A DNA stretch of 64,000 bases from Candidatus Iainarchaeum sp. (GTDB lineage: Archaea; Iainarchaeota; Iainarchaeia; Iainarchaeales; UBA10191), in assembly GCA_030649735.1 (NCBI GenBank), contig JAUSFL010000035.1:1-64000 (forward strand). Reading direction: 5' to 3'. Shown here piece by piece: positions 1 to 8,065 of this stretch. Positions within the stretch are counted from its first letter, which is position 1. Every line of letters begins with the position of its first letter. The translations under genes and the position numbers were made by a program. The notes beneath the pieces were generated by a model. The model was not told where the DNA came from. It was given only the letters and a program-made list of their open reading frames with translations, and made no database searches.

Positions 1-2
1 AT

Positions 3-437
3 GAAGAATCATATTTCAAAATCTCAAAAATCGAGGTTGTTTTAGAGCCTTACCCTAAAGGCACAGTTCCTGAAGCCCCGTTGTATGTGGACATGGGCGG
101 CGTGAAAAAAGTTTCACAGCTTGAGGCATTGATTGCAAAGAAGATTAATGGCGAGGAAAATTATGGCGGCGTAATTGCCTACAATGACATTGATGCACTT
201 TGGGGCGAGCCGGACTGGAAAATCTCTAGCGCAAATTACATTGTAGTCTATGACTTGCCTGAAGGCCAAGTTTGGCTTGACTTCAGCAAAGATAGCAGCG
301 GGCCTTCAACCTTAAGCCATGCATTGGTTTTCAAGAAAGGCCAGTCCGCAAAATTCTTGTTTGATTACTTTTTCAAGACTGCCGCAAAGTTTAACGAAAA
401 CGCATATTCAGAGCATGGCTTTAGCGTGTTTGACTAA
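3..437 (+). CDS. hypothetical protein, 5'-truncated by window start
   Basis: The frame is open from position 3 (EESYFKISKIEVVLEPYPKGTVPEAPLYVDMGG...) into the listed ORF 81-437; stop TAA at 435-437. Confidence 0.6.
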   Translation, partial: EESYFKISKIEVVLEPYPKGTVPEAPLYVDMGGVKKVSQLEALIAKKINGEENYGGVIAYNDIDALWGEPDWKISSANYIVVYDLPEGQVWLDFSKDSSGPSTLSHALVFKKGQSAKFLFDYFFKTAAKFNENAYSEHGFSVFD

Positions 438-452
438 AAGCGGGCTTTGCAA

Positions 453-953
453 ATGAAAAACATGGGCGACTTTGACTATTTGCCTTACTGCATTCCCTGC
501 AAGGCCTGGTGCTGCCATTCTGAAAATCCTTTTGCCTCAAAAAGCGAGCTCAAAGGGCTTTCAATATCAAAAATAACCCATAAGAAAAACACTGACTGCG
601 TTTTTTTGAAGGACTCAAAGTGCAAAAAGCATGCCTTAAGGCCTTTTGAATGCAGGATTTTCCCGTTTGACGTCAAGGAAATTGATGGGGAATTGTGGTG
701 GGTTTTGTGGAAAAACTGCCCGGCGTCCTCAAAGCTTCCGGCAAAAGAATTCGTCAAGTTTTTTGAGAAAGAATACCCAAAAAAATGGGGTTTGAAATAT
801 GTAAAAGACTATGTAAATTACCACAAGAAGGCCGAGCCCGCAAAATATTCTGGATTAAAGTTCAAAAAACTGAAAAGGCTTGACTGGAATATTTTGAAAA
901 AAAAAGGAAAAGAAAATTGCGTGAGATTTTCGGTTTTGTTTCCGATACCATAA
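453..953 (+). CDS. YkgJ-type cysteine-cluster (putative metal/Fe-S chelating) protein
   Basis: Motif CIPCKAWCCHSE...DCVFLKDSKCKKHALRPFECRIFPFD; ATG at 453. Confidence 0.75.
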   Translation: MKNMGDFDYLPYCIPCKAWCCHSENPFASKSELKGLSISKITHKKNTDCVFLKDSKCKKHALRPFECRIFPFDVKEIDGELWWVLWKNCPASSKLPAKEFVKFFEKEYPKKWGLKYVKDYVNYHKKAEPAKYSGLKFKKLKRLDWNILKKKGKENCVRFSVLFPIP

Positions 954-985
954 AGTATTTAAATATCTACAACTGTAATATTGTT
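954..985 (+). promoter_or_regulatory. archaeal TATA-box promoter for the downstream diadenylate cyclase gene
   Basis: AAAGTATTTAAATATC; near-identical to the element upstream of ftsZ (AAAGTATTTAAATAG). Confidence 0.5.
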
Positions 986-1065
986 GCCTTTTGTAAAGAA
1001 ACGATGGCTCCCAATGCAATCGTTTTTTTGTTAACCTTAGCGAAAGCTAACCGGGGTGTAGTTTA

Positions 1066-1746
1066 GTGTTTGGTTTTATTTTATCAGCCGTGGCTCAAAA
1101 AGAAGAGGAAAAGAACATGCTTGCCTTGCTTGAAAAAAGCAAGGATTTCAAGAGCCTTTCAAAATTTGAGAAAGTGCAGGCAATCAGCATTCAAATTGCT
1201 TCAGAAGTCGTAAAGCAAGGCGAAGGCTCTTTAATAGTCATTGGCAAAACCAAAAGCTATCATTCTATCTTTCCAAACTTTTTCAAAAAAGGCAAGACAA
1301 GCATTTTTGACGCGGGCATGGAAAAAGTGCTGATTAAGCTTGCCCAAGTGGATGGCGCAATAGTTCTGGACAATTCGGGCTTTATTCAGGCTTACGGCGC
1401 GCGCATTACGAAATCCTCGACTTTCAAGGGCGCTGGAACAAGGCATTCTGCAGCCAAGGGAATTTCGCAGGAAAAAGGCGTTATTGCAATTCTTTCTTCA
1501 GAAGAAGACAAAGTAGTGAGGATTTTCAAGGGCGGCACAGTAGTTGCTGAAATAAACCCTAACACTAAAGGCGTTGAAAGCAGTGTCTCAAAGCTTGTAA
1601 AATTCGTTAATTCGCCGGACGGCGCTGTTGCCGCAGGAGCCGCCATTGCAATTCCTTTCTTGAGCATTCCAGGAGTCATTGTTTTTGCAGGCTCTTATTA
1701 CGTTGCAAAAAACATACTGAAGCTCACCCAAAAAGGGCAAAAGTAA
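1066..1746 (+). CDS. diadenylate cyclase (DAC/DisA_N domain) with C-terminal hydrophobic segment
   Basis: DGAIVLDNSGFIQAYGARI and GTRHSAAKGIS match the DAC DGA and GTRH(R) motifs; C-terminal AVAAGAAIAIPFLSIPGVIVFAGSYYVAK. Confidence 0.75.
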   Translation: MFGFILSAVAQKEEEKNMLALLEKSKDFKSLSKFEKVQAISIQIASEVVKQGEGSLIVIGKTKSYHSIFPNFFKKGKTSIFDAGMEKVLIKLAQVDGAIVLDNSGFIQAYGARITKSSTFKGAGTRHSAAKGISQEKGVIAILSSEEDKVVRIFKGGTVVAEINPNTKGVESSVSKLVKFVNSPDGAVAAGAAIAIPFLSIPGVIVFAGSYYVAKNILKLTQKGQK

Positions 1747-1788
1747 AGCCCAGAAAGTTTTAATAATTCTGGATTCTTATTCTAGAAC

Positions 1789-2250
1789 ATGAGCATTTAC
1801 AATAAGGGCTTTGACTTTAATTTTAGCTTGGGCCGGGCAAAAACAATAATCATTGCCGGCCTGGTGGTATTGTTTGCTGTTTTTGCATTGTACACGTTGT
1901 ACAATTTGTTCACTCAAAGCCCTTTGGAAGTCAGGTTTGAGCAAAACCCTTGGAAGCAAGGCGAGCTGCAGTCAAACCTCTTGTTTGTCAAAGTCGCAAA
2001 CATTACTGGCAAGAATGTAAAGCTCGCTGTGCTTGAAGTCAGGCCGCGCGCTTTCAATTCAATCATAATTTTGCCTCACAACGCGAGAATTTCAGAGACT
2101 TTGGCGCCAAACGACAGCAGAATTTTGGCTTTTGACATTCGCAAGGCATTCCCGCAACAGGCCTTGCCTCCAGGAAAGTACACTATAGACCTCACTGTCT
2201 CTTTTGACGGGAAAGAGTATGTTTCAGAAACCGTGCTTGAAGTTGAGTAA
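1789..2250 (+). CDS. N-terminally membrane-anchored protein of unknown function
   Basis: One N-terminal TM segment (TIIIAGLVVLFAVFALYTLYNLF) followed by a beta-rich extracytoplasmic domain. Confidence 0.6.
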   Translation: MSIYNKGFDFNFSLGRAKTIIIAGLVVLFAVFALYTLYNLFTQSPLEVRFEQNPWKQGELQSNLLFVKVANITGKNVKLAVLEVRPRAFNSIIILPHNARISETLAPNDSRILAFDIRKAFPQQALPPGKYTIDLTVSFDGKEYVSETVLEVE

Positions 2251-2265
2251 GTTTCCAAAAATTCT

Positions 2266-3024
2266 TTAAAAAAGTATTCTGCCGGCTTTTTGCATGATTG
2301 GGCTGATTATTTCGTCGCCTTTCATTGTCCTGATGCGGACTTCTTCAATTCCTTGGATTTGCCTTGCAGTCTTCAAGAGCTTTTCATAGCTTGGTGAAGG
2401 GCAGCCTTCAACTTCTTTTCCCAGAGTTCCTTCGCTTCCAATGAATTGCTGCAGCACAAAGCGTTTTGCGCCTTTAAGCTGGCGTGAAAGCTCGAGCACG
2501 TCGCGGTGAGAGTGAAGAGCCGGAACAAAAGTCATCCTGAACTCGTAGTCATTGCAGTAGAATTTTGTGGCCTGAATGCTTCTCCACACTTCTTCAATGT
2601 TAACGCGCTTTCCAGTGATTTTAAAGTAGGAGTAATCGTTGATTTGGCTTTTCAAGTCTATTGAAACAAAGTCCACAAGGCCTTTTCCGAGGATTTCTTC
2701 AAGCAAGACGCTGTCAGAGCCGTTAGTGTCAAGCTTTACTTCAAAGCCTTCGGCTTTGAGCACTTGCAAGAATTCGACAAGCTTTTTTCCCTGCAGTAAT
2801 GGCTCTCCGCCAGAAATCACTACGGAATTCACTTCAGGAAAGCCGTTGAACAATTCCTGCAGTATTTTTTCTTGCGGGATTGTTTCCAAGTTTTCAGAAT
2901 CGGCAATTATTGAATGCGCGTAGCAGTACTTGCATTCGAAATTGCAGCCTGGAGCGTACACAACTGAACTTTTTCTTCCAGGCCATGCCGTAAGGCTTTG
3001 CGGAAAGAATGCCGCTATCTGCAT
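2266..3024 (-). CDS. radical SAM protein, anaerobic RNR-activating protein family (NrdG-like, paralog 2)
   Basis: APGCNFECKYCY (CxxxCxxC), ISGGEPLLQ, KLDTNGS; probable start MQIAAFFPQSL. Confidence 0.75.
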   Translation of the reverse strand: MQIAAFFPQSLTAWPGRKSSVVYAPGCNFECKYCYAHSIIADSENLETIPQEKILQELFNGFPEVNSVVISGGEPLLQGKKLVEFLQVLKAEGFEVKLDTNGSDSVLLEEILGKGLVDFVSIDLKSQINDYSYFKITGKRVNIEEVWRSIQATKFYCNDYEFRMTFVPALHSHRDVLELSRQLKGAKRFVLQQFIGSEGTLGKEVEGCPSPSYEKLLKTARQIQGIEEVRIRTMKGDEIISPIMQKAGRILF

Positions 3025-3101
3025 AGTAAAACCAACTCTCAAGCAATTAGAATGCAGGTTCTTTTTAAAAATCATTTCTTTGGGTGGTTTATTTTTAAAT
3101 G

Positions 3102-3803
3102 CTAGTCCAAATTCCTGAATTCGACTTTTTTGACTTTTTTTTCAAGGACTTTCTTGAATTTTTCAAAATCCGCCAGGGAAAATTTTCTCGCATTTCTCAA
3201 ACTGCTGTCAATTAAGGTGTCGACTGGAACAAACTGCTGCAAATAATAAATTTTTGCGCCTTCCAAAAGTTCTGCGATTTTTTCAAAGTCTTCTTCCTTG
3301 TGGAATTCAGGCAATAGCGTGGTGCGGAATTCATATTCAATTTTTGAGTTTTTCAAGAGCTCGATGCTTTTTCTGATTTTGTCCAGTGGCGCAAGAACTC
3401 CGCAAATCCTTTCATAATTTTCCAAAGGCCCCTTAATGTCCATTGCAACATAATCAACCAGTCTTTTTTCAATCAATTCCTCAAGCATTTCGGGGTTTGT
3501 TCCATTAGTGTCCAGTTTTACCAAATAACCTATGGCTTTCACTTTTTCCAAAAATTCGGGCAGGTCTTTCTGCAGTGTTGGCTCGCCGCCCGAGACAACA
3601 ACGCCTTCAAGCACTTTTTTCCTTAAAGCCAGAAAATCAAGGTATTCTTGCACTGGAACTTCGCCTAATTCTTCATCGTCATTCACAATGCCTGAATTAT
3701 AGCAGAACCCGCACTTGAAATTGCAGCCTGGAGTGAAGGCAGTGCTTGCAAGCCTGTCCGGAAAGTCAAGTAGTGTTGTTTTTTGAATGCCTTTGATTCG
3801 CAT
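3102..3803 (-). CDS. nrdG: anaerobic ribonucleoside-triphosphate reductase activating protein
   Basis: TPGCNFKCGFCYN, VSGGEPTLQ, KLDTNGT; close to nrdD and sharing an upstream 14-nt motif with it. Confidence 0.8.
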   Translation of the reverse strand: MRIKGIQKTTLLDFPDRLASTAFTPGCNFKCGFCYNSGIVNDDEELGEVPVQEYLDFLALRKKVLEGVVVSGGEPTLQKDLPEFLEKVKAIGYLVKLDTNGTNPEMLEELIEKRLVDYVAMDIKGPLENYERICGVLAPLDKIRKSIELLKNSKIEYEFRTTLLPEFHKEEDFEKIAELLEGAKIYYLQQFVPVDTLIDSSLRNARKFSLADFEKFKKVLEKKVKKVEFRNLD

Positions 3804-3829
3804 AAAATACCATTAAAGAGAATATTGCT

Positions 3830-3843
3830 GAAACTTCTTTAAA
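3830..3843 (-). promoter_or_regulatory. TTTAAAGAAGTTTC promoter motif upstream of nrdG
   Basis: Identical 14-mer is present upstream of nrdD at 7938-7951. Confidence 0.45.
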
Positions 3844-3868
3844 GGGTTTGCAAGGCAACTGCCTTTTT

Positions 3869-4126
3869 CTAAAGCAGTCCTTTATGCCTGCATTCTTTTA
3901 TGAAGTCAAGCACTGCCGCATAATGCGTTTCTTCGTCATTTAGCTTGTATATTTTTTGAATTCTTCTTTTCCTAATTTCAAAAGACCGCAGCCAAATGGG
4001 ATTCTGCAATATTCTGCTTTGATAAAAGCCATCGCAAATTTGCCTGTTTTTTGCGGGATGGCCTGTCAAGCCAAGCGGGTGAGCCCTTAAAGCCTGCTTT
4101 TTTTGCGGTTTTCTGGCTTGCGGCAT
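3869..4126 (-). CDS. small basic hypothetical protein
   Basis: Likely ATG at 4126 (MPQARKPQKKQ...FIKECRHKGLL); ORF fits the gap after the MazG-like gene. Confidence 0.4.
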   Translation of the reverse strand: MPQARKPQKKQALRAHPLGLTGHPAKNRQICDGFYQSRILQNPIWLRSFEIRKRRIQKIYKLNDEETHYAAVLDFIKECRHKGLL

Positions 4127-4157
4127 AATTGTCAATAATTTGGCTTTAGAATGGCTT

Positions 4158-4859
4158 TTACTTGAATCTTCTGACAAACCTGTAAGGGCATTCGCAAGGC
4201 GCCTTGTGGCACACGTGGCAGTTGTTGAAGAAAAGCTTTGAAAGCTCTCCTGCAACGTCAACATTCAATGAATTGAAAACGCTCATTACTGTCGAGTAAT
4301 AGTCTGCTGCTTCCTTTACCGCGATTTCCAAATCGCAGTACCTTCTTTCTCCCCTGAAAGTCCAGACTGCTTCTGAAAGCTCTCCGAGCTCTTCAGCCAA
4401 ATGCAGGCCCGCGATTTCCAAAGTCCTTGCGCTTGCAGGATATATTTTGTTGAACATTTCCTGGAATTCGCGCATTGTTTTTGGTCTTTTGGATTCGTCA
4501 ATGATGACTTTCTTTCGCCCTTGCACTGCGTTTTTCTTGCACTCGCAAGGGGCTTTTCCGCAGTAAGAGCAAAGGTAAGGGAATCTTTGCCAGACTGCGT
4601 CTTCAACGTCAATGTGAAGCCTTGACATTGTGGAGCTGAACCAGCTTAATGAAATCAAGGCGTTTACTTTGGTTTTTTCCGCGTTTCCTTGGCGTATTCC
4701 TTTGATGCAGCGCATTGCGTGCCTTTGAATGTTGTTGAGCATTTCTGAAAGCTCGTAATCGCGGTCATTGGGCAGAAAATAGACTTCTTTCACGAATTCT
4801 TGAAAGTCATGAATGTTTCCGTTCTCTTGAAAACTTGCCATTAAGACAGCCTCTTGCAT
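4158..4859 (-). CDS. MazG-like nucleotide pyrophosphohydrolase with zinc-knuckle motifs (copy A)
   Basis: HLAEELGELSEAV...KEAADYYSTV (EExxE...ExxD-like); CSYCGKAPCECK and CHVCHKAPCEC. Confidence 0.65.
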   Translation of the reverse strand: MQEAVLMASFQENGNIHDFQEFVKEVYFLPNDRDYELSEMLNNIQRHAMRCIKGIRQGNAEKTKVNALISLSWFSSTMSRLHIDVEDAVWQRFPYLCSYCGKAPCECKKNAVQGRKKVIIDESKRPKTMREFQEMFNKIYPASARTLEIAGLHLAEELGELSEAVWTFRGERRYCDLEIAVKEAADYYSTVMSVFNSLNVDVAGELSKLFFNNCHVCHKAPCECPYRFVRRFK

Positions 4860-4901
4860 TCTTTTTTTAAACGCTCTTAAAATCCCTGAGTTTCTCCAAT
4901 T

Positions 4902-5585
4902 TCATTTGAATCTTAAAACAAGCCTGTAATCGCATTCGCAAGGCGATTTATGGCATGCAAAACAGTTATTGTCGAAGTTTTTTGCCAATTCTTTAGCCAG
5001 GTCAGTATTTAATGAGTTGAATATTCCAAAGACTGTTGACAGGTAATCTGCGGTTTCTTTCATGATTGTTTCAAAATCGCTGTTGCGCCTTTCTCCCCTG
5101 AAAGCAAGGATTGCGTCAGAGAGCTCGCCAAATTCTTCAGCCAAGTGAATGCCTGCAATTTCAAGGCTTCTTGAAGCCGGGGGGTAAATTCTTTTGAACA
5201 TTTCCTGGAATTCATGCATTGTTTTAGGCCTTTTGCTTTCAATCACGTCAACTTTTCTCCTTCCGGGAATTGATTCTGCCTTGCAAGTGCATGAAATGTT
5301 TCCGCAGTAAGAGCACAAGTAAGGAAACCTTTGCCAAAGCGCGTCTTCAATGTCAATGTGAAGCCTTGTCGCCATTGAAGTGTACCAGCTTAAAGAGCGC
5401 AAAAAATTAAGCTTGGCTTTCTCAGGATTTCCCTGGCGTATTCCCTTAATCCCTAAAGTGACAAACCTGTGGACATTCGCGAGCATTTCAGCCAATTCAA
5501 ACCCGCGGTCGTTCGGGAGGTCGTAGACTTCGTTGATGAATTGCTGGAATTCTTTAATGCTTCCGTTTTCTGGAAAATTAGCCAT
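4902..5585 (-). CDS. MazG-like nucleotide pyrophosphohydrolase with zinc-knuckle motifs (copy B)
   Basis: Collinear paralog of 4158-4859: HLAEEFGELSDAI...KETADYLSTV; CSYCGNISCTCK; CFACHKSPCEC. Confidence 0.65.
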   Translation of the reverse strand: MANFPENGSIKEFQQFINEVYDLPNDRGFELAEMLANVHRFVTLGIKGIRQGNPEKAKLNFLRSLSWYTSMATRLHIDIEDALWQRFPYLCSYCGNISCTCKAESIPGRRKVDVIESKRPKTMHEFQEMFKRIYPPASRSLEIAGIHLAEEFGELSDAILAFRGERRNSDFETIMKETADYLSTVFGIFNSLNTDLAKELAKNFDNNCFACHKSPCECDYRLVLRFK

Positions 5586-5669
5586 TACAATTGCCTATTT
5601 AATTGTTTTTAAAAAGCCAAATATTAGTTTAAAAGGAATTTTTGGAAAGAAGAATGAAAGGCAGAATTT

Positions 5670-5816
5670 TCATTCTACCTTGTATGTTTTCCTGTCGCAG
5701 AATTCTTCTTTTTTTCCCGCATTCCAGTTCTGGATTGGCCTATAGTATCCGACAACTCGGGAATACACTTCTGTCTTTTCTCCGCATTCTATATTTCCTT
5801 CTTGTTCTTGTGTCAT
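5670..5816 (-). CDS. glycyl-radical C-terminal segment of anaerobic RNR encoded as a separate 48-aa ORF
   Basis: Manual translation: MTQEQEGNIECGEKTEVYSRVVGYYRPIQNWNAGKKEEFCDRKTYKVE*. GGAGG lies 9 nt upstream of the ATG, inside the end of the large NrdD ORF. Not in the supplied ORF track. Confidence 0.85.
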   Translation of the reverse strand: MTQEQEGNIECGEKTEVYSRVVGYYRPIQNWNAGKKEEFCDRKTYKVE

Positions 5817-5817
5817 A

Positions 5818-7848
5818 TTATATTACCTCCAAGGCTCTCTCTTTAATCATATTGGTTTTGACGACTACAGGGCATGTTTCATGATTTCCCGCAACATAAC
5901 CGTGCGTTTTGCAAATGCTGAATGTAGGCGTTATTGTAAAGTACGGCAAGTGATAGTTTTCCGCAATTTTTCTGACGAGTTTTTTGCAGGCTGTCGGACT
6001 TGAAATTTTTTCCCCAATAAAGCCGTGCAGCACTGTTCCGCCAGTGTACTTGCATTGCAGTTCGTCCTGGTGGTCTAATGCTTCAAAAATGTCGTCAGTG
6101 TAATCAACAGGCAAGTGCGAGGAATTCGTGTAGTATGGCGCGTTTTTTCCGGCCTGCAAAATGCCTGAAAGGTTTTTTTGGTCATGCCTTGCAAACCTGT
6201 ATGACGTTCCTTCTCCAGGAGTTGCTTCCAAATTGTACATGTGGCCTGTTTCTGCCTGGAATTCCTGCAGTCTTTCGCGCATGAAGTCCAAAACCCTGAG
6301 TGCAAAGGCCTTTCCTTCAGGAGTCTGGATTCCGCTGTCAGGCCCTAAAAAATTCAGGCAAGCCTCATGCATTCCATTCAATCCAATTGTTGCAAAGTGA
6401 TTGTTCAAAGTACCCAAGTATCTTCGCGTGTAAGGCAATAATCCTTGGTCCATGTTTTTTTGAACTTCTTTCCTTTTGATTTCAAGGCTTTCTTTTGCCA
6501 GAATCATCAGCCTTTCAAGCCTTGCAAAGAATTCTTTCTCGCTTTTTCCCTTGCTCAAGAAAGCCAAGCGAGGCATGTTTATTGTAACGACTCCAACGCT
6601 TCCAGTTGACTCTCCGGCCCCAAACAATCCGCCAGTCTTGCTTTTGAGCTTTCTCAGTTCATTCAAGTCAAGCTGCAGCCTGCAGCACATTGAGCGCACG
6701 TCATGCGGTTTTAATGAACTGTTGATGAAGTTTTGAAAGTATGGAATTCCGTACTTTGCGGTCATTTCAAAAAGCAATTCCGCATTTTCTGAATCCCAAT
6801 TAAAGTCTTTGGTTAAGTTGTAGGTTGGGATTGGGAATGAAAAAGTCCTTCCGTCAGCGTCTCCCTTAATCATCATGTCCAGGAAAGCCCTATTTATCAA
6901 GTCCATTTCATCCTGGAAGTCGCTGTAAGTCTGGTCTTGCAATTTTCCTTTAATGATTACTGGCATGTCTTTCATGTCTTCTGGAACAGTCCAGTCCAAT
7001 GTAATGTTTGTGAAAGGCGGCTGATTGCCCCAGCGGGAAGTCTGGTTGACGCTGTAAACAAACTCTTGCAGGCCTTGCTTTACTTCCTCGTAAGACAATC
7101 CTTCCTTCCAAATGAACGGGGCAAGATAAGTGTCAAAGCTTGAGATTGCCTGCGCTCCAGCCCATTCATTCTGCAAAGTTCCAAAAAAATTCACTAGCTG
7201 TCCTACTACTGCATGCATGTGTCCTGCCGGGCCTGCAGCAATTCTTCCAGAAACTCCCCTGAATCCTTCAGTGAGCAATTGCCTGAAAGACCATCCTGCA
7301 CAATAGGCCGCGAAAACCCCGTGGCTTAAGTCATGAATGTGCAAGTCCGCGCTCCTGTGCGCGTCAGAAATTTCTTTTGGGTAAATGTTATTCAAAGTGT
7401 ATTCTGCGACAATGTTTCCTGAAATGTGCGCCTGCAGGCCGGTCATTGAGTAAGTTTCGTTCGCGTTTTCTTTCACGCGCCAGTCAGTTCCAATCAAGTA
7501 GCCGTCAATTATTCCCTCGGCTTTTCTCAAAAAGCTTTTCGTGTCCCTTAACTGCCTTCTTTGCTCCCTGTAAAGAATGAAAGTCTTTGCAGTGTCTGCG
7601 TATCCTTCCTTGATTAGGATTCTTTCAACAATGTCCTGGATTTCTTCAACAGTCGGGTTGGTGTTTCCAAATCTTTCCTTCAACTGCTGGACTATTTTGT
7701 CAGTCAATTCTTCAGCAATCCAACGGTCTTTTCCACCGACTGCCTGTGCTGCGGCAAAAATTGCATTGGTGACTTTTTCACGGTCAAACCTTGTTGTACG
7801 GCCGTCTCTTTTAATCACGCAGTCAAAATACTTTTTTGCCTCTTGCAT
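5818..7848 (-). CDS. nrdD: anaerobic ribonucleoside-triphosphate reductase, catalytic chain lacking the glycyl-radical motif
   Basis: N-terminal ATP-cone (VIKRDGRTTRFDREKVTNAI), MCCRLQLDLNEL, GGLFGAGESTGSVGVVTINMPRLAF, TPTFSICKTHGYVAGNHETCP; stops before any RVxGY motif. Confidence 0.9.
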   Translation of the reverse strand: MQEAKKYFDCVIKRDGRTTRFDREKVTNAIFAAAQAVGGKDRWIAEELTDKIVQQLKERFGNTNPTVEEIQDIVERILIKEGYADTAKTFILYREQRRQLRDTKSFLRKAEGIIDGYLIGTDWRVKENANETYSMTGLQAHISGNIVAEYTLNNIYPKEISDAHRSADLHIHDLSHGVFAAYCAGWSFRQLLTEGFRGVSGRIAAGPAGHMHAVVGQLVNFFGTLQNEWAGAQAISSFDTYLAPFIWKEGLSYEEVKQGLQEFVYSVNQTSRWGNQPPFTNITLDWTVPEDMKDMPVIIKGKLQDQTYSDFQDEMDLINRAFLDMMIKGDADGRTFSFPIPTYNLTKDFNWDSENAELLFEMTAKYGIPYFQNFINSSLKPHDVRSMCCRLQLDLNELRKLKSKTGGLFGAGESTGSVGVVTINMPRLAFLSKGKSEKEFFARLERLMILAKESLEIKRKEVQKNMDQGLLPYTRRYLGTLNNHFATIGLNGMHEACLNFLGPDSGIQTPEGKAFALRVLDFMRERLQEFQAETGHMYNLEATPGEGTSYRFARHDQKNLSGILQAGKNAPYYTNSSHLPVDYTDDIFEALDHQDELQCKYTGGTVLHGFIGEKISSPTACKKLVRKIAENYHLPYFTITPTFSICKTHGYVAGNHETCPVVVKTNMIKERALEVI

Positions 7849-7937
7849 CTCTCTCAACACCTTTTTTCAATGACTAAAACTCCCATTCAAAAAGAGAACA
7901 ATTTTTTTCTTTCGAAAATTGTAAAGTATTACTAAGC

Positions 7938-7951
7938 GAAACTTCTTTAAA
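7938..7951 (-). promoter_or_regulatory. TTTAAAGAAGTTTC promoter motif upstream of nrdD
   Basis: Same 14-mer as 3830-3843. Confidence 0.45.
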
Positions 7952-8065
7952 AAACTTTCCAAAAAAAACAAAAACCGAAAAAATACCCCGCAAATCAGTT
8001 TGCAAACCAGAGTCTAATCTTCGTTTTGTTCACTTTCCAAATTTAAGTTGGTTTCGTCAAAAGCC

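Noticed and set aside
485-757. minus-strand ORF opposite the YkgJ-like gene, and similar antisense ORFs across the window
   Set aside because: They overlap confidently assigned genes and lack domains or plausible starts.
5670-5830. nrdD split as a simple sequencing or assembly error
   Set aside because: The disruption is an extra segment of about 80 nt containing a stop, an SD and an ATG, not a homopolymer indel. Both ORFs keep good coding character. Raw reads would still be worth checking.
5735-5830. archaeal BHB-type intron in nrdD
   Set aside because: I looked for a bulge-helix-bulge pairing around the ETCP/CGEK junction and saw no convincing one by eye.
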